64,000 nucleotides of DNA from Cliona cf. orientalis (lineage: Eukaryota > Porifera > Demospongiae > Clionaida > Clionaidae). Positions 48,425 to 64,000 of this stretch are shown in pieces (within the stretch, counting starts at the first letter, position 1; each line of letters starts with the position of its first letter). Below the pieces are notes generated by a model, which had not been told where the DNA came from, searched no databases, and worked only from the letters and a program-made list of their open reading frames with translations. The translations under genes and the position numbers were made by a program. The stretch covers positions 9,760,411 to 9,824,410 of the forward strand of contig OZ005690.1 of NCBI GenBank assembly GCA_963930775.1. Direction: 5' to 3'.

Positions 48425-49159
48425 ACTGACTGCTTTGGTTCAAGGGGCCTGGAGCTACTGACTGATCTGGTGGTGCGTGGTCAGAAAAACCTGGTGAAAG
48501 AAAAAATAGACTTTGGTTAAAACGAACACACACACATATAATTTTAATATTGGGCCAGTACAGTTAATAAGAATACACCCCTGTTGAGGAACACTTTTCC
48601 AGTTCCCTGAAGACAAGTAATCAGATAAATTTCCCCCAGAAGACGTAATTAAAATGAAGGCAGTGACCCCCAAGACATCGTTAAAATGCACCATTTTACC
48701 CCCAGAACATCATTAAAATAGCCTCAACACCCCTCAAGACTTCATCAAGTCAAGCTACCCCCTCAGGATGCAATTATCGTTCCTCAACAGGGGTGTATCT
48801 TTATTAACTGGAATAGCCCATTAAACTCTGTCTCTCCCTATCTTACCCTCTTATTTCTCCCCTCCCTCTTTAATAAAATTTTCACACAATACCTGTACAA
48901 ACCTTAAATACAAACTGGCTCACCGACACAAAACTCTCCTCCTCTGTCAGTTCTTGTTGTGATGTGCTTTAATTGGAATAAACGCACCCGCAACGTTCGG
49001 GTCAAAGGTCCAGGTGAAGTCATGTGACTTCCAGTGGCCAAACATGCTGAGTCAGCAAACAGGAATCAGAATAGAGACACTTTCTCCCTGAACGATACGG
49101 ATGGAGAGGAGGTCTGTCTGGCTCTAAGGTGGACTTTCAAAGTTGATAGTGATCCCGGT
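48425..49159. promoter_or_regulatory. Divergent intergenic region, TXNL4A / AT-hook gene
   Basis: About 735 bp between two start codons pointing away from each other; it must hold promoters for both. 48545-48790 has repeated Alu-like short phrases (ccccagaa.atcattaaaatag) of unknown origin, also seen around 48070-48190 inside TXNL4A. No specific factor site recognised. Confidence 0.45.
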
Positions 49160-50611
49160 ATGGCTGCTGTCAGATCTTCACCGAGGCTTCGCGCGCTCCT
49201 CTTCTCCTCCAACCCTTCGGGAAAGCCAGCAGTGTTTGCCCCTCGACTGAACAGACTCGGCACTACCTCTGATCGGACCTTGAGAAGCAAAACCTCCAAA
49301 ACTAGCCCGTTAAAGGATTCTGAGTCCAGTTCGCCTACTAAGCTTCCTAGAGGGAAGAAACCAAGTGAAAAACGGTCAGTGGTGACTAAAGTGCGCTCTA
49401 AAGGGGTAAGAGGAAAGGGTGGAGTAAGTGATAACGCTTTGGTGGGGAAGAGACGGCGTTCGGATTCATCTGAGAAGATACCACGAAGCTTTACAACTAA
49501 GAGTGTCGCCAAGGTGCAAATTGGCGCCTCTAAAAGATCAAAGAGTGGTAGAATGTTGGGACGTGACGAAGCAAGGAGTGTTGAAGTGGCCACACGATGC
49601 AAGCAACGAAAAAGTAGCAGAGGTTTAGCATCATCAGCGAATAGTCCCGTCAAGAAGTTGGAACATGATATTATGGATAGCATCAGAGGTAGTGGCGATA
49701 ATGACATATCAACTAGCGTGAATGTCAAACGTAAAAGAGGTAGACCTCCTAAGAACGCGGGAAGCTGTAAGCGAGTGAAAATCACTCCCACCGTCACCAA
49801 AAAGCCTGAAATCGGTGGAGAGAACCAGAAAAAGGTTGTAATCGATCTAACTTGTGACAATGAGGCCATTGGTGAAGAAGATATTGATTCAGAACCTTCA
49901 ATCACTCCACTTGCACCATCTTCATTACCTGATCTGCATCTCTCACAGACCACCAGTACAGACTCTCTTGCGTGCTCTCCAGAAACGGATGTACGTGATA
50001 TCGATCGTGGAGAAGAAACTTTGACTGATACTGAAAACGAGAGTGACTATCATATGACATCGCTGGACCCTGACGAAACCATAGCTCAACTATTTGACTT
50101 GGGAGTGAAAGAAGAAAGTCACACTACTAGCACGAACAGTAGCAGCGAGTCAGATACTGTCACAGTTCCATCACTGAAACGCTCCAAGAATATAAGTCTA
50201 GCAATTATGGATAATATTATAGCAAACTCACAACCAACACTAGAAATTAATAGCTCAAGTAGTGACGATACCCCAGACACTTTGCATTCTCCAACTGAGG
50301 AAGAGTATCCACAGCCCTCCACCCCTCAGCAGAAGCTCATTCGGCGCTTAGCCAGACAGAAACAGCTCGAAGAAATGAAATCTAGAGAGGCAGCTCTCGA
50401 GAGAGAAGAGAGGCTCTTGCGCCGGAAAGGTGTTTTGCCCGATTCGAAGACGACTCAGGGGCAAAGCTCTGCTAAACGGATATCGTGGAGGGATGAGACT
50501 GATTTGGTGGAAATGTTTATTTATTCTCCGGTGAGGGATGATGATGCTGATACTGTGTCCGTTCATTCGGACGATGCTTCTAGTATAGAATTAGCACCTC
50601 CAGCAACTTAG
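49160..50611 (+). CDS. Nuclear AT-hook protein with SIM and PP1-docking-like motif
   Basis: Open frame from the first in-frame ATG (MAAVRSSPRLRALLF) gives 483 aa; the frame is open further upstream without an ATG. Very basic, Ser-rich N-terminal half with an AT-hook core (KRKRGRPPKN), then KKVVIDLTCDNE, a classic SUMO-interaction motif followed by acidic residues. An acidic Ser/Thr-rich middle follows, then a likely coiled coil (RRLARQKQLEEMKSREAALE), and near the C-terminus KRISWRDE, which fits an RVxF-type protein phosphatase 1 docking site. Everything points to a chromatin-associated scaffold, but I do not recognise an orthologue. The stop overlaps a good donor (ta/gtgagt at 50610), so a further exon is possible. 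Confidence 0.75.
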   Translation: MAAVRSSPRLRALLFSSNPSGKPAVFAPRLNRLGTTSDRTLRSKTSKTSPLKDSESSSPTKLPRGKKPSEKRSVVTKVRSKGVRGKGGVSDNALVGKRRRSDSSEKIPRSFTTKSVAKVQIGASKRSKSGRMLGRDEARSVEVATRCKQRKSSRGLASSANSPVKKLEHDIMDSIRGSGDNDISTSVNVKRKRGRPPKNAGSCKRVKITPTVTKKPEIGGENQKKVVIDLTCDNEAIGEEDIDSEPSITPLAPSSLPDLHLSQTTSTDSLACSPETDVRDIDRGEETLTDTENESDYHMTSLDPDETIAQLFDLGVKEESHTTSTNSSSESDTVTVPSLKRSKNISLAIMDNIIANSQPTLEINSSSSDDTPDTLHSPTEEEYPQPSTPQQKLIRRLARQKQLEEMKSREAALEREERLLRRKGVLPDSKTTQGQSSAKRISWRDETDLVEMFIYSPVRDDDADTVSVHSDDASSIELAPPAT

Positions 50612-51119
50612 TGAGTATTTCATCCTTCTAGAGATAATGTTATTGTTATAAATATTGGTCAATTTTGTAGTGGTAGTTACAATGTATGTATTTTTTTAAT
50701 CCTTCACTAGCATATCACACCATTAAAATTAAACTAAAATCATCATTGAACCAAATTGCTGGAGTCATGAAGAGTTGAAATTTATATAGCATATTATAAT
50801 AAATATTATAGTAATATTAATCATAATCATCCAATAACCATAATAACCATAACCATCCAGTAATACTCTCCCCCCCCCCCCCCCCCCCCCCCCCCAGAAT
50901 AGTTGCGTTGATAGGAACGGGGTCGTCATATTGAATATTCCCAAAACGACCATTTACCTCATCCCAATACACACACTAACCAAAACACTTAAATTCAGAT
51001 CTACTGAATTTCAAATAATATTATTAATAGATCTTAAAACAATAATAATGAGCAACTGTTGAACAATGAATTTACTAAAAAATAATGATAATCTCTGTCC
51101 ACCTGAATCACTGCCATGA
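50612..51119. other. Intergenic between convergent genes, 35-base C run
   Basis: Spacer between the AT-hook gene and methyltransferase copy 1, both ending here. A run of about 26 C residues (with a few more before it) at ~50870-50895 is the only structure seen. Confidence 0.5.
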
Positions 51120-52439
51120 CTATTGCTTCTTGGTTGCTATATTGAAAAGCAAGCTATCCCTAATCTCTACTAAATCGGATTCTTCTTTTCCTGGAAACCA
51201 TTCTTGATCAAGTTCTTTGAGCCCTTCCTCAATCTGCTCATCAGAGAACTCATAGAGAGTACTAAAGACCCTCTTGCGTAGTCTGCCATACCAGTCCAGC
51301 TTAGTCATTTTAACCGTGCCAACTTCAGTCGACGTTCTTACGTTGAAACCAGCATTTTCTAAGTACACCTGGAATTTATCGACACTAACGGGGGCGAATT
51401 TCTCTTGAAGGGCCCTCCACATTGGGAAAGTACACTGTGTTGATCTAACAATCACGACTAGCAAACCATCCGCTGGTAGGTACTTGTGAGCCTTGAGGAA
51501 AGTGCTTTGAGGGTCTGGAAAGAGATGTGCACTCTCATTGATGAGAATTTTGTTACATTTTGGTATCGAGTCGTCAGCGGTAGTGAGAAAGGTATCAGCT
51601 GTGGTTAGGCAGGGCTTCAGACCATCCCTGGATTTAGCTAGTTGTAGCATTTCTGCACTTGGCTCTATACAAACAACTGGATGATTGAGACCTACAATAG
51701 TATAATAATATCATTAACTTTTCATTAATAATTATTCAACTTATTAGCTATAGGTGTAACTAGCCCCCAATAGTTCCTCATTAAGCAAATAATTATGTAC
51801 TTAATAATATTATTATAGGATTCTTAAATAATATGCTTCTCATTCATAGAGAATGAGCGTAATTTCACTGCAGCAGTTGTATAGTAAGGTAAACCAGGGT
51901 AATTTTGTATGTGAGACAATATTCCGTATCCTCGCGTTCCCCGTTTTACAATAATTATGAGCATTTACAAAGCGAGCCAGCGGTATACTTAGTAGGTATT
52001 AGTAGCTACATAGGACACCTGGAAGTGCGGTAATTACACTCGTTGAGTAACAGACATCACGAAGATACAAAATTGCCCTGCATACGAACCTTGTATATAG
52101 GAATGATCAGTAAAAATAAGCTGGATTTGGACCTGCCATTCTCCGCTTGGGCCGGGGGTCGGATAAAACTTTTTTTGTGAGAATAGACTCATGATATACC
52201 ATGATATCAGTAGCTATAGTCATGCATGTATACACAGCATACATTTTTATACCTGCTTCCTTCCATATGAGGCTCGATATGGCACCAGTACCAGCACCAA
52301 TATCAGCTAGGACATCGTCAGGCTTCAGCTCCAAGTGTTTGATGGAAAACTGCGGTATATACTCGTAGGTAAACCCATAGAGGTCATCATATCGACTGGC
52401 AACATCTGTAAAGTGCCTTTCTACATCTGGTTGCTCCAT
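51120..52439 (-). CDS. Class I SAM-dependent methyltransferase, copy 1
   Basis: Two exons, 52439-52253 and 51691-51120, joined in phase 1, give 252 aa. Motif I is VLADIGAGTGA at ~44-53; after the intron, NHPVVCIEPSAEM is the acidic post-I loop, and LFPDPQSTF near motif IV follows. The C-terminal WYGRLRKRVFSTLYEF and EWFPGKEESDLVEI blocks are shared with copies 2 and 3. Similar to small soluble methyltransferases of the Methyltransf_11/25 type; substrate unknown. First of three tandem copies. Confidence 0.87.
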
Positions 52440-52776
52440 TGCAATTGGTATGGCCAGCAGCTAGGGTGTAAAAGGTCAAGGGTATGTTTAGGACTGCCCC
52501 GTCATATCAGGCAGGAAATTACAATTATACTGGCTGTACGTAGACAAGGCAGAAGCCAAATCAATGCTACCCACATACACTGGCATGATGAAGAGGCATC
52601 ATGCCACTAAACATCATAGCAAGCACCTCACATCTGAATTTACAACTATGCATGACAATAATAATTAATACCCAGTAATCATGATTGTTGAACAATCAAA
52701 GAATTCACTAAAAAATAGCTAATTAATTTTTAATATCTATAATAGTTAACTAGCTAACCATTGCTCATTTAATTTA

Positions 52777-53748
52777 TCATTTCTTCATTGCTATATAAAA
52801 AACCAAGCTATCGCTAATCTCCACTAAATCAGATTCTTCTTTTCCTGGAAACCATTCTCGATCAAGTTCTTTGAGCCCTTCCTCAATTTGCTCATCAGAA
52901 AACTCATAGAGAGTACTAAAGACCCTCTTACGTAGCCGATCATACCAGTCCAGCTTAGTCATTTTAATTGTACCAACTTCAGTCGACATTCTCACGTTGA
53001 AACCAGCATTATCTAAGTACACCTGGAATTGATCTTCAGAAACAGGAGCAAATTTCTCCTGCAGAGCTCTCCACATTGGGAATGTGCTCTGTGTTGCCCT
53101 AACAATCACAACTAGCAAACCATCCACTGGTAGGTATTTGTGAGCCTTGAGGAAAGTGCTTTGAGGATCCGGAAAAAGATGTGCACTCTCATTGATGAGA
53201 ACTTTGTTGCATTTTGGTACTGAGCCGTTGGTGATAGTGAGAAAGGCGTCGGCTGTGGTTAGGCAGGACTTCAGACCATCCCTGGATTTAGCTAGTTGTA
53301 GCATTTCTGCACTGGGATCAATGCAAACAACTGGATGATTGAGACCTATTAATTATTGATGACACATTTTTAAATCAATGTAGTAGTAACTGTTAATTGC
53401 CCCTATTATCTTGCTCCTGATCAATTTTGATTGTAGTTTGTAATAAGTTAAAGTTAATAGTTTTAATTGTGATGATTCATACAGAATGCAATAGAAATTG
53501 TTACTTCTTTAAAAGCTGAGCTTCATTATAATAATAACAATAATATTATAGTATGTTATACCTGCTTTCTTCCATATGAGGCTTGATATAGCACCAGTAC
53601 CAGCACCAATATCAGCTAGAACATCATCAGGCTTCAGCTCCAAGTGTTTGATGGCAAACTCTGGCAGATAGTCGTATGCAAACCCATAGAGATCATCATA
53701 ACGACTGGCTATGTCAGTGAAATGCTTTACAACAATCTGTTGTTCCAT
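52777..53748 (-). CDS. Class I SAM-dependent methyltransferase, copy 2
   Basis: Two exons, 53748-53562 and 53345-52777, phase 1, 251 aa. Exon 1 has the same length (187 nt) as in copies 1 and 3 and carries LADIGAGTGA. Exon 2 has VVCIDPSAEM and WYDRLRKRVFSTLYEF. Closest by eye to copy 1. Its start codon faces that of the PTGR1-like gene 357 bp away, so the two may share a promoter region. Confidence 0.87.
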
Positions 53749-54032
53749 TTAATACATATAGCTATTGTAATAATATTATTTCACTACAATAACTGTGAAA
53801 GAGGCACTGAAATGCATGCTTTTCTGCTTCGTGTAAAATGATCATGATTTGTTGTTTTCAAATAACGAAAAACATGCAGTGTCCCGTGGTGCTCTACGCC
53901 TCGCGATCATCTGGCCTCGGGATTGCCATGAATATCATCGACTGTGGAATGATTAGTAAACATAATATTATTATGATTTATCAATTTTAAGGCGCGAGTC
54001 ACATGCACTAACAATTAAATTTTAATTTTTAG

Positions 54033-54042
54033 GCGCATGCGC
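54033..54042. promoter_or_regulatory. NRF-1-like palindrome between methyltransferase 2 and PTGR1
   Basis: GCGCATGCGC 64 bp upstream of the PTGR1 ATG and 285 bp from the divergent methyltransferase start. Consistent with a bidirectional housekeeping promoter; inferred. Confidence 0.5.
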
Positions 54043-54105
54043 AGTTATCCAAAGCGCTACGTTAGTGTACACTCCCCCCAAAAGCTTATCAAAACTGGTA
54101 GAGAA

Positions 54106-60093
<5,988 letters not shown>

Positions 60094-60643
60094 ACCTAGT
60101 AACTTTTAATCGATAGTCGACCCTAGTAATGTGTAATTGATGATCGAGAGTATTATGGAATTATACTATTGTTACAATTATTATTAAATGAAACGGTTAC
60201 CACATCCCTAGTAGCGTCATTGTACATGGTTCGGGTCACTATGTATACAAGTAACATAATTGAGTTATGCAACATTACGTAATCATCAAATGCTTTGAAG
60301 TGGAATAACTTGAAAATGAAAACAGATGATAAACTTTAAAGTATTTACAGGTCCATTTTCCATATTCACCTGTATCTGTGCCAAATTTCACAATTCGTTA
60401 CCCTTACTGGGCAAATATTGCTTGTTAAGAAAAGTAAATTTCTACTAGGGATGTAACTTATTAATAAGCTACCTATACATGTACAGCAGTTGAATATCTA
60501 AATACTGTAACACTAGAGTAAAGTCAGATTCTACAAAGCACATAACTGTAGTAATAATACTTATGAGTGTAATAATATAGAACACAGCGAATTTTACACT
60601 TAGTCTAAATGTCATGCCATTGAATTATGTATATAGCCATAAT
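60094..60643. other. Intergenic between convergent 3' ends
   Basis: AT-rich spacer between PTGR1 and the minus-strand membrane protein; nothing else seen. Confidence 0.4.
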
Positions 60644-62518
60644 TCATATCAGTGCTTCACAAACAGTAAAGAAAACGCCTACAAGCATTGTCACTATGTA
60701 AAGGGAACTTTCCACTGGAACTTTGATACTTGTACCCCAGACACGTGGAACGAAATCAAAATGCTCGTCTTTCTCAATCTTATTCATGCTTGCCATTGCC
60801 ATCCTGCTAGCTGTCTTAAATTTTGTTAGTTGATTTTGTCGAGATATTCCTAAGTATTTGCGATGATACGTGTTCATTCTTTTTGAGCACAAAAATGCTA
60901 TTGTAAGCAAGAAAAGCTGATTGAAGTTGTAAACCATGTAAGAGACTTCGGAGAAATCATAATGTCCTTCTTCATTTGATCCATCCTTCCATGCCTTGAG
61001 AATATGGTCTGTATCCAGAGATGTACCAATGAAGTAGAGCAACCATGGAACGGGAAACCAAGTTTGGAAAATTTCTAGAATGCGTTCCACTTGACCGCCT
61101 ATCTCGACATACTTTTTTGTTTGCATTTCATGATCTTCATTCGTTTCAATTCTATCGCATAGATATTCATCAATGGTATCGATTTCAGCTGATTTAATAC
61201 GTTTGCTGTCAGTGAGTTCCTCGATTGACCATAATTCTCCAACAGCTATCGTGGCCAAAATCATCAACAAACGAATGGTTACATCATGTAGATAGAGTAT
61301 GATATCAAGAAGCCAGGAAACTATGTGATATTCGTACATGTATCCTTCACAGTTTATTTCTTGGCCACTCTGAATTTCTAGTGTGACCCCAAGAATTGGT
61401 ATAGACCAAGAATGAATAAGCATGTAAATTGTTAGGACAATAAGCAGTGCTCGAATAGTACAATTTCTTTTTAATCCATCACTGCAAAGCTGTTTAAATA
61501 TCTCCGGTGCGATCGTTGACTGGCTAAAAAAGAATTTGTAGATGTGAATGTGTATAATCAACGTCTCAAGCCAGCGTCCAATGAATAGGCTGCTGTACAC
61601 AACCATTGTGAACAGATATTGTTGCCCACTGTTATCTGACTCGTTAAAATGGCACGCTTGTGGTAGGAGGATGCGGGGTGATAATTGTCGAATGACATAA
61701 AGTGGACATTTTAACAATAGTACTGCTTGTACGATGGTAGCAAAGGTACAAAATAGGCACTTCTGTAGTATATTCTGCATGTATGATATTATTATAGTGG
61801 ATGGCATGATAATAAAGATTGCTACAGAGTATACTTTTACTTACATACCTGTACAATAATTTTAAGTCATGCATGGTGTATCTTTGTGCAATGTAGCTTT
61901 CAGGGTTTCATTGGGGGGGAGGGGGCTTCCCCCTAAGAATTTGACTTTAATTAAGTCAAGCATCATAATTATCATAATAAGTCACTAAGCTAAGCATTAA
62001 TTCTGTTTTTGATCACAAGTTACCCAAAACAATCTGCCAGTGGAGGAAGTTCTCCTAAAAGTATGTCCCAAGGAACTTTGTGTGCTAAATACACTCACTC
62101 ATTTATTGCACTTCCACCCCAAATATTTGTTGCTAGATGAAACCCTGGCTATAATATAATAATAATAATTTATAGGTATTATGCGTGCACCCGTATGGAC
62201 TATAATATAGCAATACTAAGCAACTTGCTATTATTTTGATGATTCTATGTACGTATCGCTAATAAAAAGTGATTGTGTTAGCCACAGCTCTAAGTACTAC
62301 TGTACGTACATGACATTGTGTGCTGGCTAGCTATATTATAATTATACTGAATATTATACTATGTTGTAAAATATTTTGTGTAATACAATAAGCTAGCTTG
62401 CCACAGCTTCAATTTGTGTAGTGCTGAAACTCACCTTATGTGTACTTGATGCATTGCAATTTTGAGATACAGTAGCTGGACCTGTTTCTATGGTGTGGTT
62501 CTCTCGCTCTTGACTCAT
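60644..62518 (-). CDS. Unrecognised multi-pass membrane protein, member 1
   Basis: Two exons, 62518-62435 (MSQERENHTIETGP..., GTGAGT donor) and 61774-60644, phase 0, 404 aa. Hydrophobic helices are at roughly 30-52, 75-95, 120-145, 165-195, about 270-285 and near 310-330 and 380-400. Conserved with its divergent neighbour are the block FQTWFPVPWLLYFIGTSLDT, W before a Gly/Asp loop, and YMVYNFNQLF. Cys residues after the first helix (QACHF here, SCEQI in the partner) and in the third loop (NCEGY, NCYRH) are shared. It is not a family I recognise; a channel- or receptor-like protein is possible, and no functional motif is visible. Confidence 0.72.
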
Positions 62519-62941
62519 CTTGTTTATTTCCAACTTAGCTACCAGAAGATAGTTAGCACAATATATTATTATCGTTTCGTGCATCCTTCACACATACCTT
62601 ATAACAATATTTAATGATCCCAGTTATATTGTCTATAGCATAATCATGTTTACCTTGCCAGGACTTTAATCACATGCCACAAGTTCCCTTGCTGATCATG
62701 ATTAAATTTTTACAGGTATATAGCTACTAGTCATGTTTTTGATTAGCACATTGTCAAACATGATGCACGATTAGTTTTGTTTTGCTATTATTGATAAGGG
62801 TAACTCCCTGATGGACTCCCTCGTCGCCAGTTTATTATTTCTATAATAATTTATGACTCAGCATTGTTCATGTTGTCCTTTTTAATAGTCAGATCGATCC
62901 GAGTCGCAACTTGAACTTGGTGACATATACTCAGTGTAACA
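62519..62941. promoter_or_regulatory. Divergent promoter region of the two membrane proteins
   Basis: 423 bp between opposing start codons of two related genes. No specific motif recognised. Confidence 0.45.
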
Positions 62942-64000
62942 ATGACTGGCAGTGAGAAGACTTCAAAATGGTATCATAAACTCACCTTTTTTTCAGTTCT
63001 GTCAGCAGTGTTGCTTGTTATCACCCTCAAATTAATATTTCTTATATCTCGTTATGGAATTACAGCTTCAAGTTATAGTTGTGAACAGATTGGCAGCAAC
63101 ATAACCGCTGCAGTTAGGACGAAAGTTGACCACGAATATATTTTTACAGTTGTAGTGTATGCGATTTTGAATGTACTCCGCATAGTTGAATATGTACTCT
63201 TAGGAAAGCAGTTTTATTCCTTCTTTTTTCAACAAACGGAAATAATTGATCCCTGTACTTTTTTCACCAAGCACTCAAAGAAATTTTGGTACTTGCTGTT
63301 ATTTTTCATTATTCTGTTGCCATACTTTCTCCTCGGTTTTGCTATCCCAGCGCTTGGAATATACCAAGAAATTGAGCTCAATGAACGATTGGAGAACTGT
63401 TACAGACACTACCATGAGGTCTACATCACTTACTGTGCAGTGAATCTTTTTCGTTATGTGTCCGCATTTACCGTCCGCATTGGAATGATCTACACTGCTC
63501 TTTTAATTGATAAACTCTGGTTTCCTGATATTAACCCCCCTGGGCATACGAGTGTAGGGTTGGATAAGATCCAAGTAGGATATAGCTACTGTCAAGAATT
63601 TGACGCTGAAAACACTGGATCAGCTACAGTAACTATATCAAGTCCGAACATCAACAATGTGACACCAAGTCATGAAGCTCAAAACCATGCCGTCAGTAAT
63701 CCCGGTCATGAACTCGAGCTCTTTAGTACGAGTTTCCTTCGAGACTGGACAAAAGTGAGCACCGATTTTAAGCAAATTTTTGAAAGGTATCATGAAATTG
63801 GCAAAAAAGTTCAAGTTTATCAAGAGCTGTTTCAAACTTGGTTCATTGTCCCTTGGATAATCTATATCATTAATTCTTCTCTGAAAACCTACAACGTCCT
63901 TCGCCCTTGGAATGTTGATGGAGATGGAAACACACCCCCTTCAGATATCCCAAGTATGTACTACCTCCTGTACAACATTAATCAGCTCATTACTCTGATT
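62942..64000 (+). CDS. Unrecognised multi-pass membrane protein, member 2, cut by window end
   Basis: An open frame from ATG 62942 (MTGSEKTSKWYHKLTFFS) runs 353 codons with no stop to the window end. Helices lie near residues 13-33, 60-80, 100-122 and 145-170; a hydrophilic, Asn/Ser-rich loop spans about 185-235; then QELFQTWFIVPWIIYIINSS, then YYLLYNINQLITLI at the edge. It aligns with the divergent gene at 60644-62518 along its length (same order of helices, same PWxxYxI and YNxNQL blocks). Unlike its partner, the first helix is in the same exon as the start. Function unknown. Confidence 0.8.
   Translation, partial: MTGSEKTSKWYHKLTFFSVLSAVLLVITLKLIFLISRYGITASSYSCEQIGSNITAAVRTKVDHEYIFTVVVYAILNVLRIVEYVLLGKQFYSFFFQQTEIIDPCTFFTKHSKKFWYLLLFFIILLPYFLLGFAIPALGIYQEIELNERLENCYRHYHEVYITYCAVNLFRYVSAFTVRIGMIYTALLIDKLWFPDINPPGHTSVGLDKIQVGYSYCQEFDAENTGSATVTISSPNINNVTPSHEAQNHAVSNPGHELELFSTSFLRDWTKVSTDFKQIFERYHEIGKKVQVYQELFQTWFIVPWIIYIINSSLKTYNVLRPWNVDGDGNTPPSDIPSMYYLLYNINQLITLI

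Noticed and set aside
49066..49953. Long 295-codon minus-strand frame
   Set aside because: Exact antisense shadow of the AT-hook gene; low-complexity Leu/Ser composition and no motif.

Overview
The window looks like nuclear DNA from a metazoan, most likely a demosponge. The evidence is short GT-AG introns, a 142-residue TXNL4A/DIM1 split by one intron, a nine-exon prostaglandin reductase, ZU5-Death and Roc-COR-Death proteins of the kind expanded in sponges and other early-branching animals, and AT-rich intergenic DNA full of small inverted-repeat transposons. Species cannot be named from the sequence. There are no bacterial operons, CRISPR arrays or recognisable rRNA genes, and I could not identify any tRNA.

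Positions 1-36 kb are an accessory array on the minus strand. Three paralogous genes (A 12579-1108, B 25361-18459, C 35803-28422) run head to tail. Joining exons by splice signals and intron phase gives one reading frame in each: a long disordered N-terminus, a shortened CXXC-type zinc finger, a P-loop/Roc-like GTPase, a COR-like region and a C-terminal Death domain (1484, 1532 and 1508 aa as modelled). B and C are close copies with the same exon structure and carry a SUMO-interaction-like motif at the N-terminus. A is diverged, lacks two introns and carries eight copies of a ~48-residue repeat. Debris of at least one more copy lies at 13.2-13.8 kb and 17.3-18.5 kb, and a ZU5-Death gene lies at 15.0-16.65 kb. 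The array contains many MITE insertions, several dated by an uninterrupted paralogous site in this same window.

Two intronless type II membrane glycosyltransferases of the GT61/EOGT-like kind (35993-37579 and 44915-46510) follow the array. A frameshifted third copy lies at 318-650, and a scrap of a 3' end lies at 26.93-26.98 kb. Between 37.6 and 44.9 kb I see no gene, only transposon remnants, a 75-nt hairpin and a ~1.15 kb foldback palindrome.

From 47.5 kb on the content is mostly ordinary housekeeping: TXNL4A (minus) divergent from a nuclear AT-hook/SIM protein (plus); three tandem class I methyltransferases (minus), the third lying wholly inside intron 1 of a PTGR1-like reductase (plus); and a divergent pair of related multi-pass membrane proteins at 60.6-64.0 kb, the second cut by the window end.

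The best candidate for an undescribed system is the CXXC-Roc-COR-Death array. It combines a possible DNA-binding finger, a regulatory GTPase and a death-fold signalling domain in one polypeptide, in a tandemly duplicating, pseudogene-littered locus of the kind seen for immune receptors. The gene models follow directly from splice phase. The DNA-sensing or immune role is inference.
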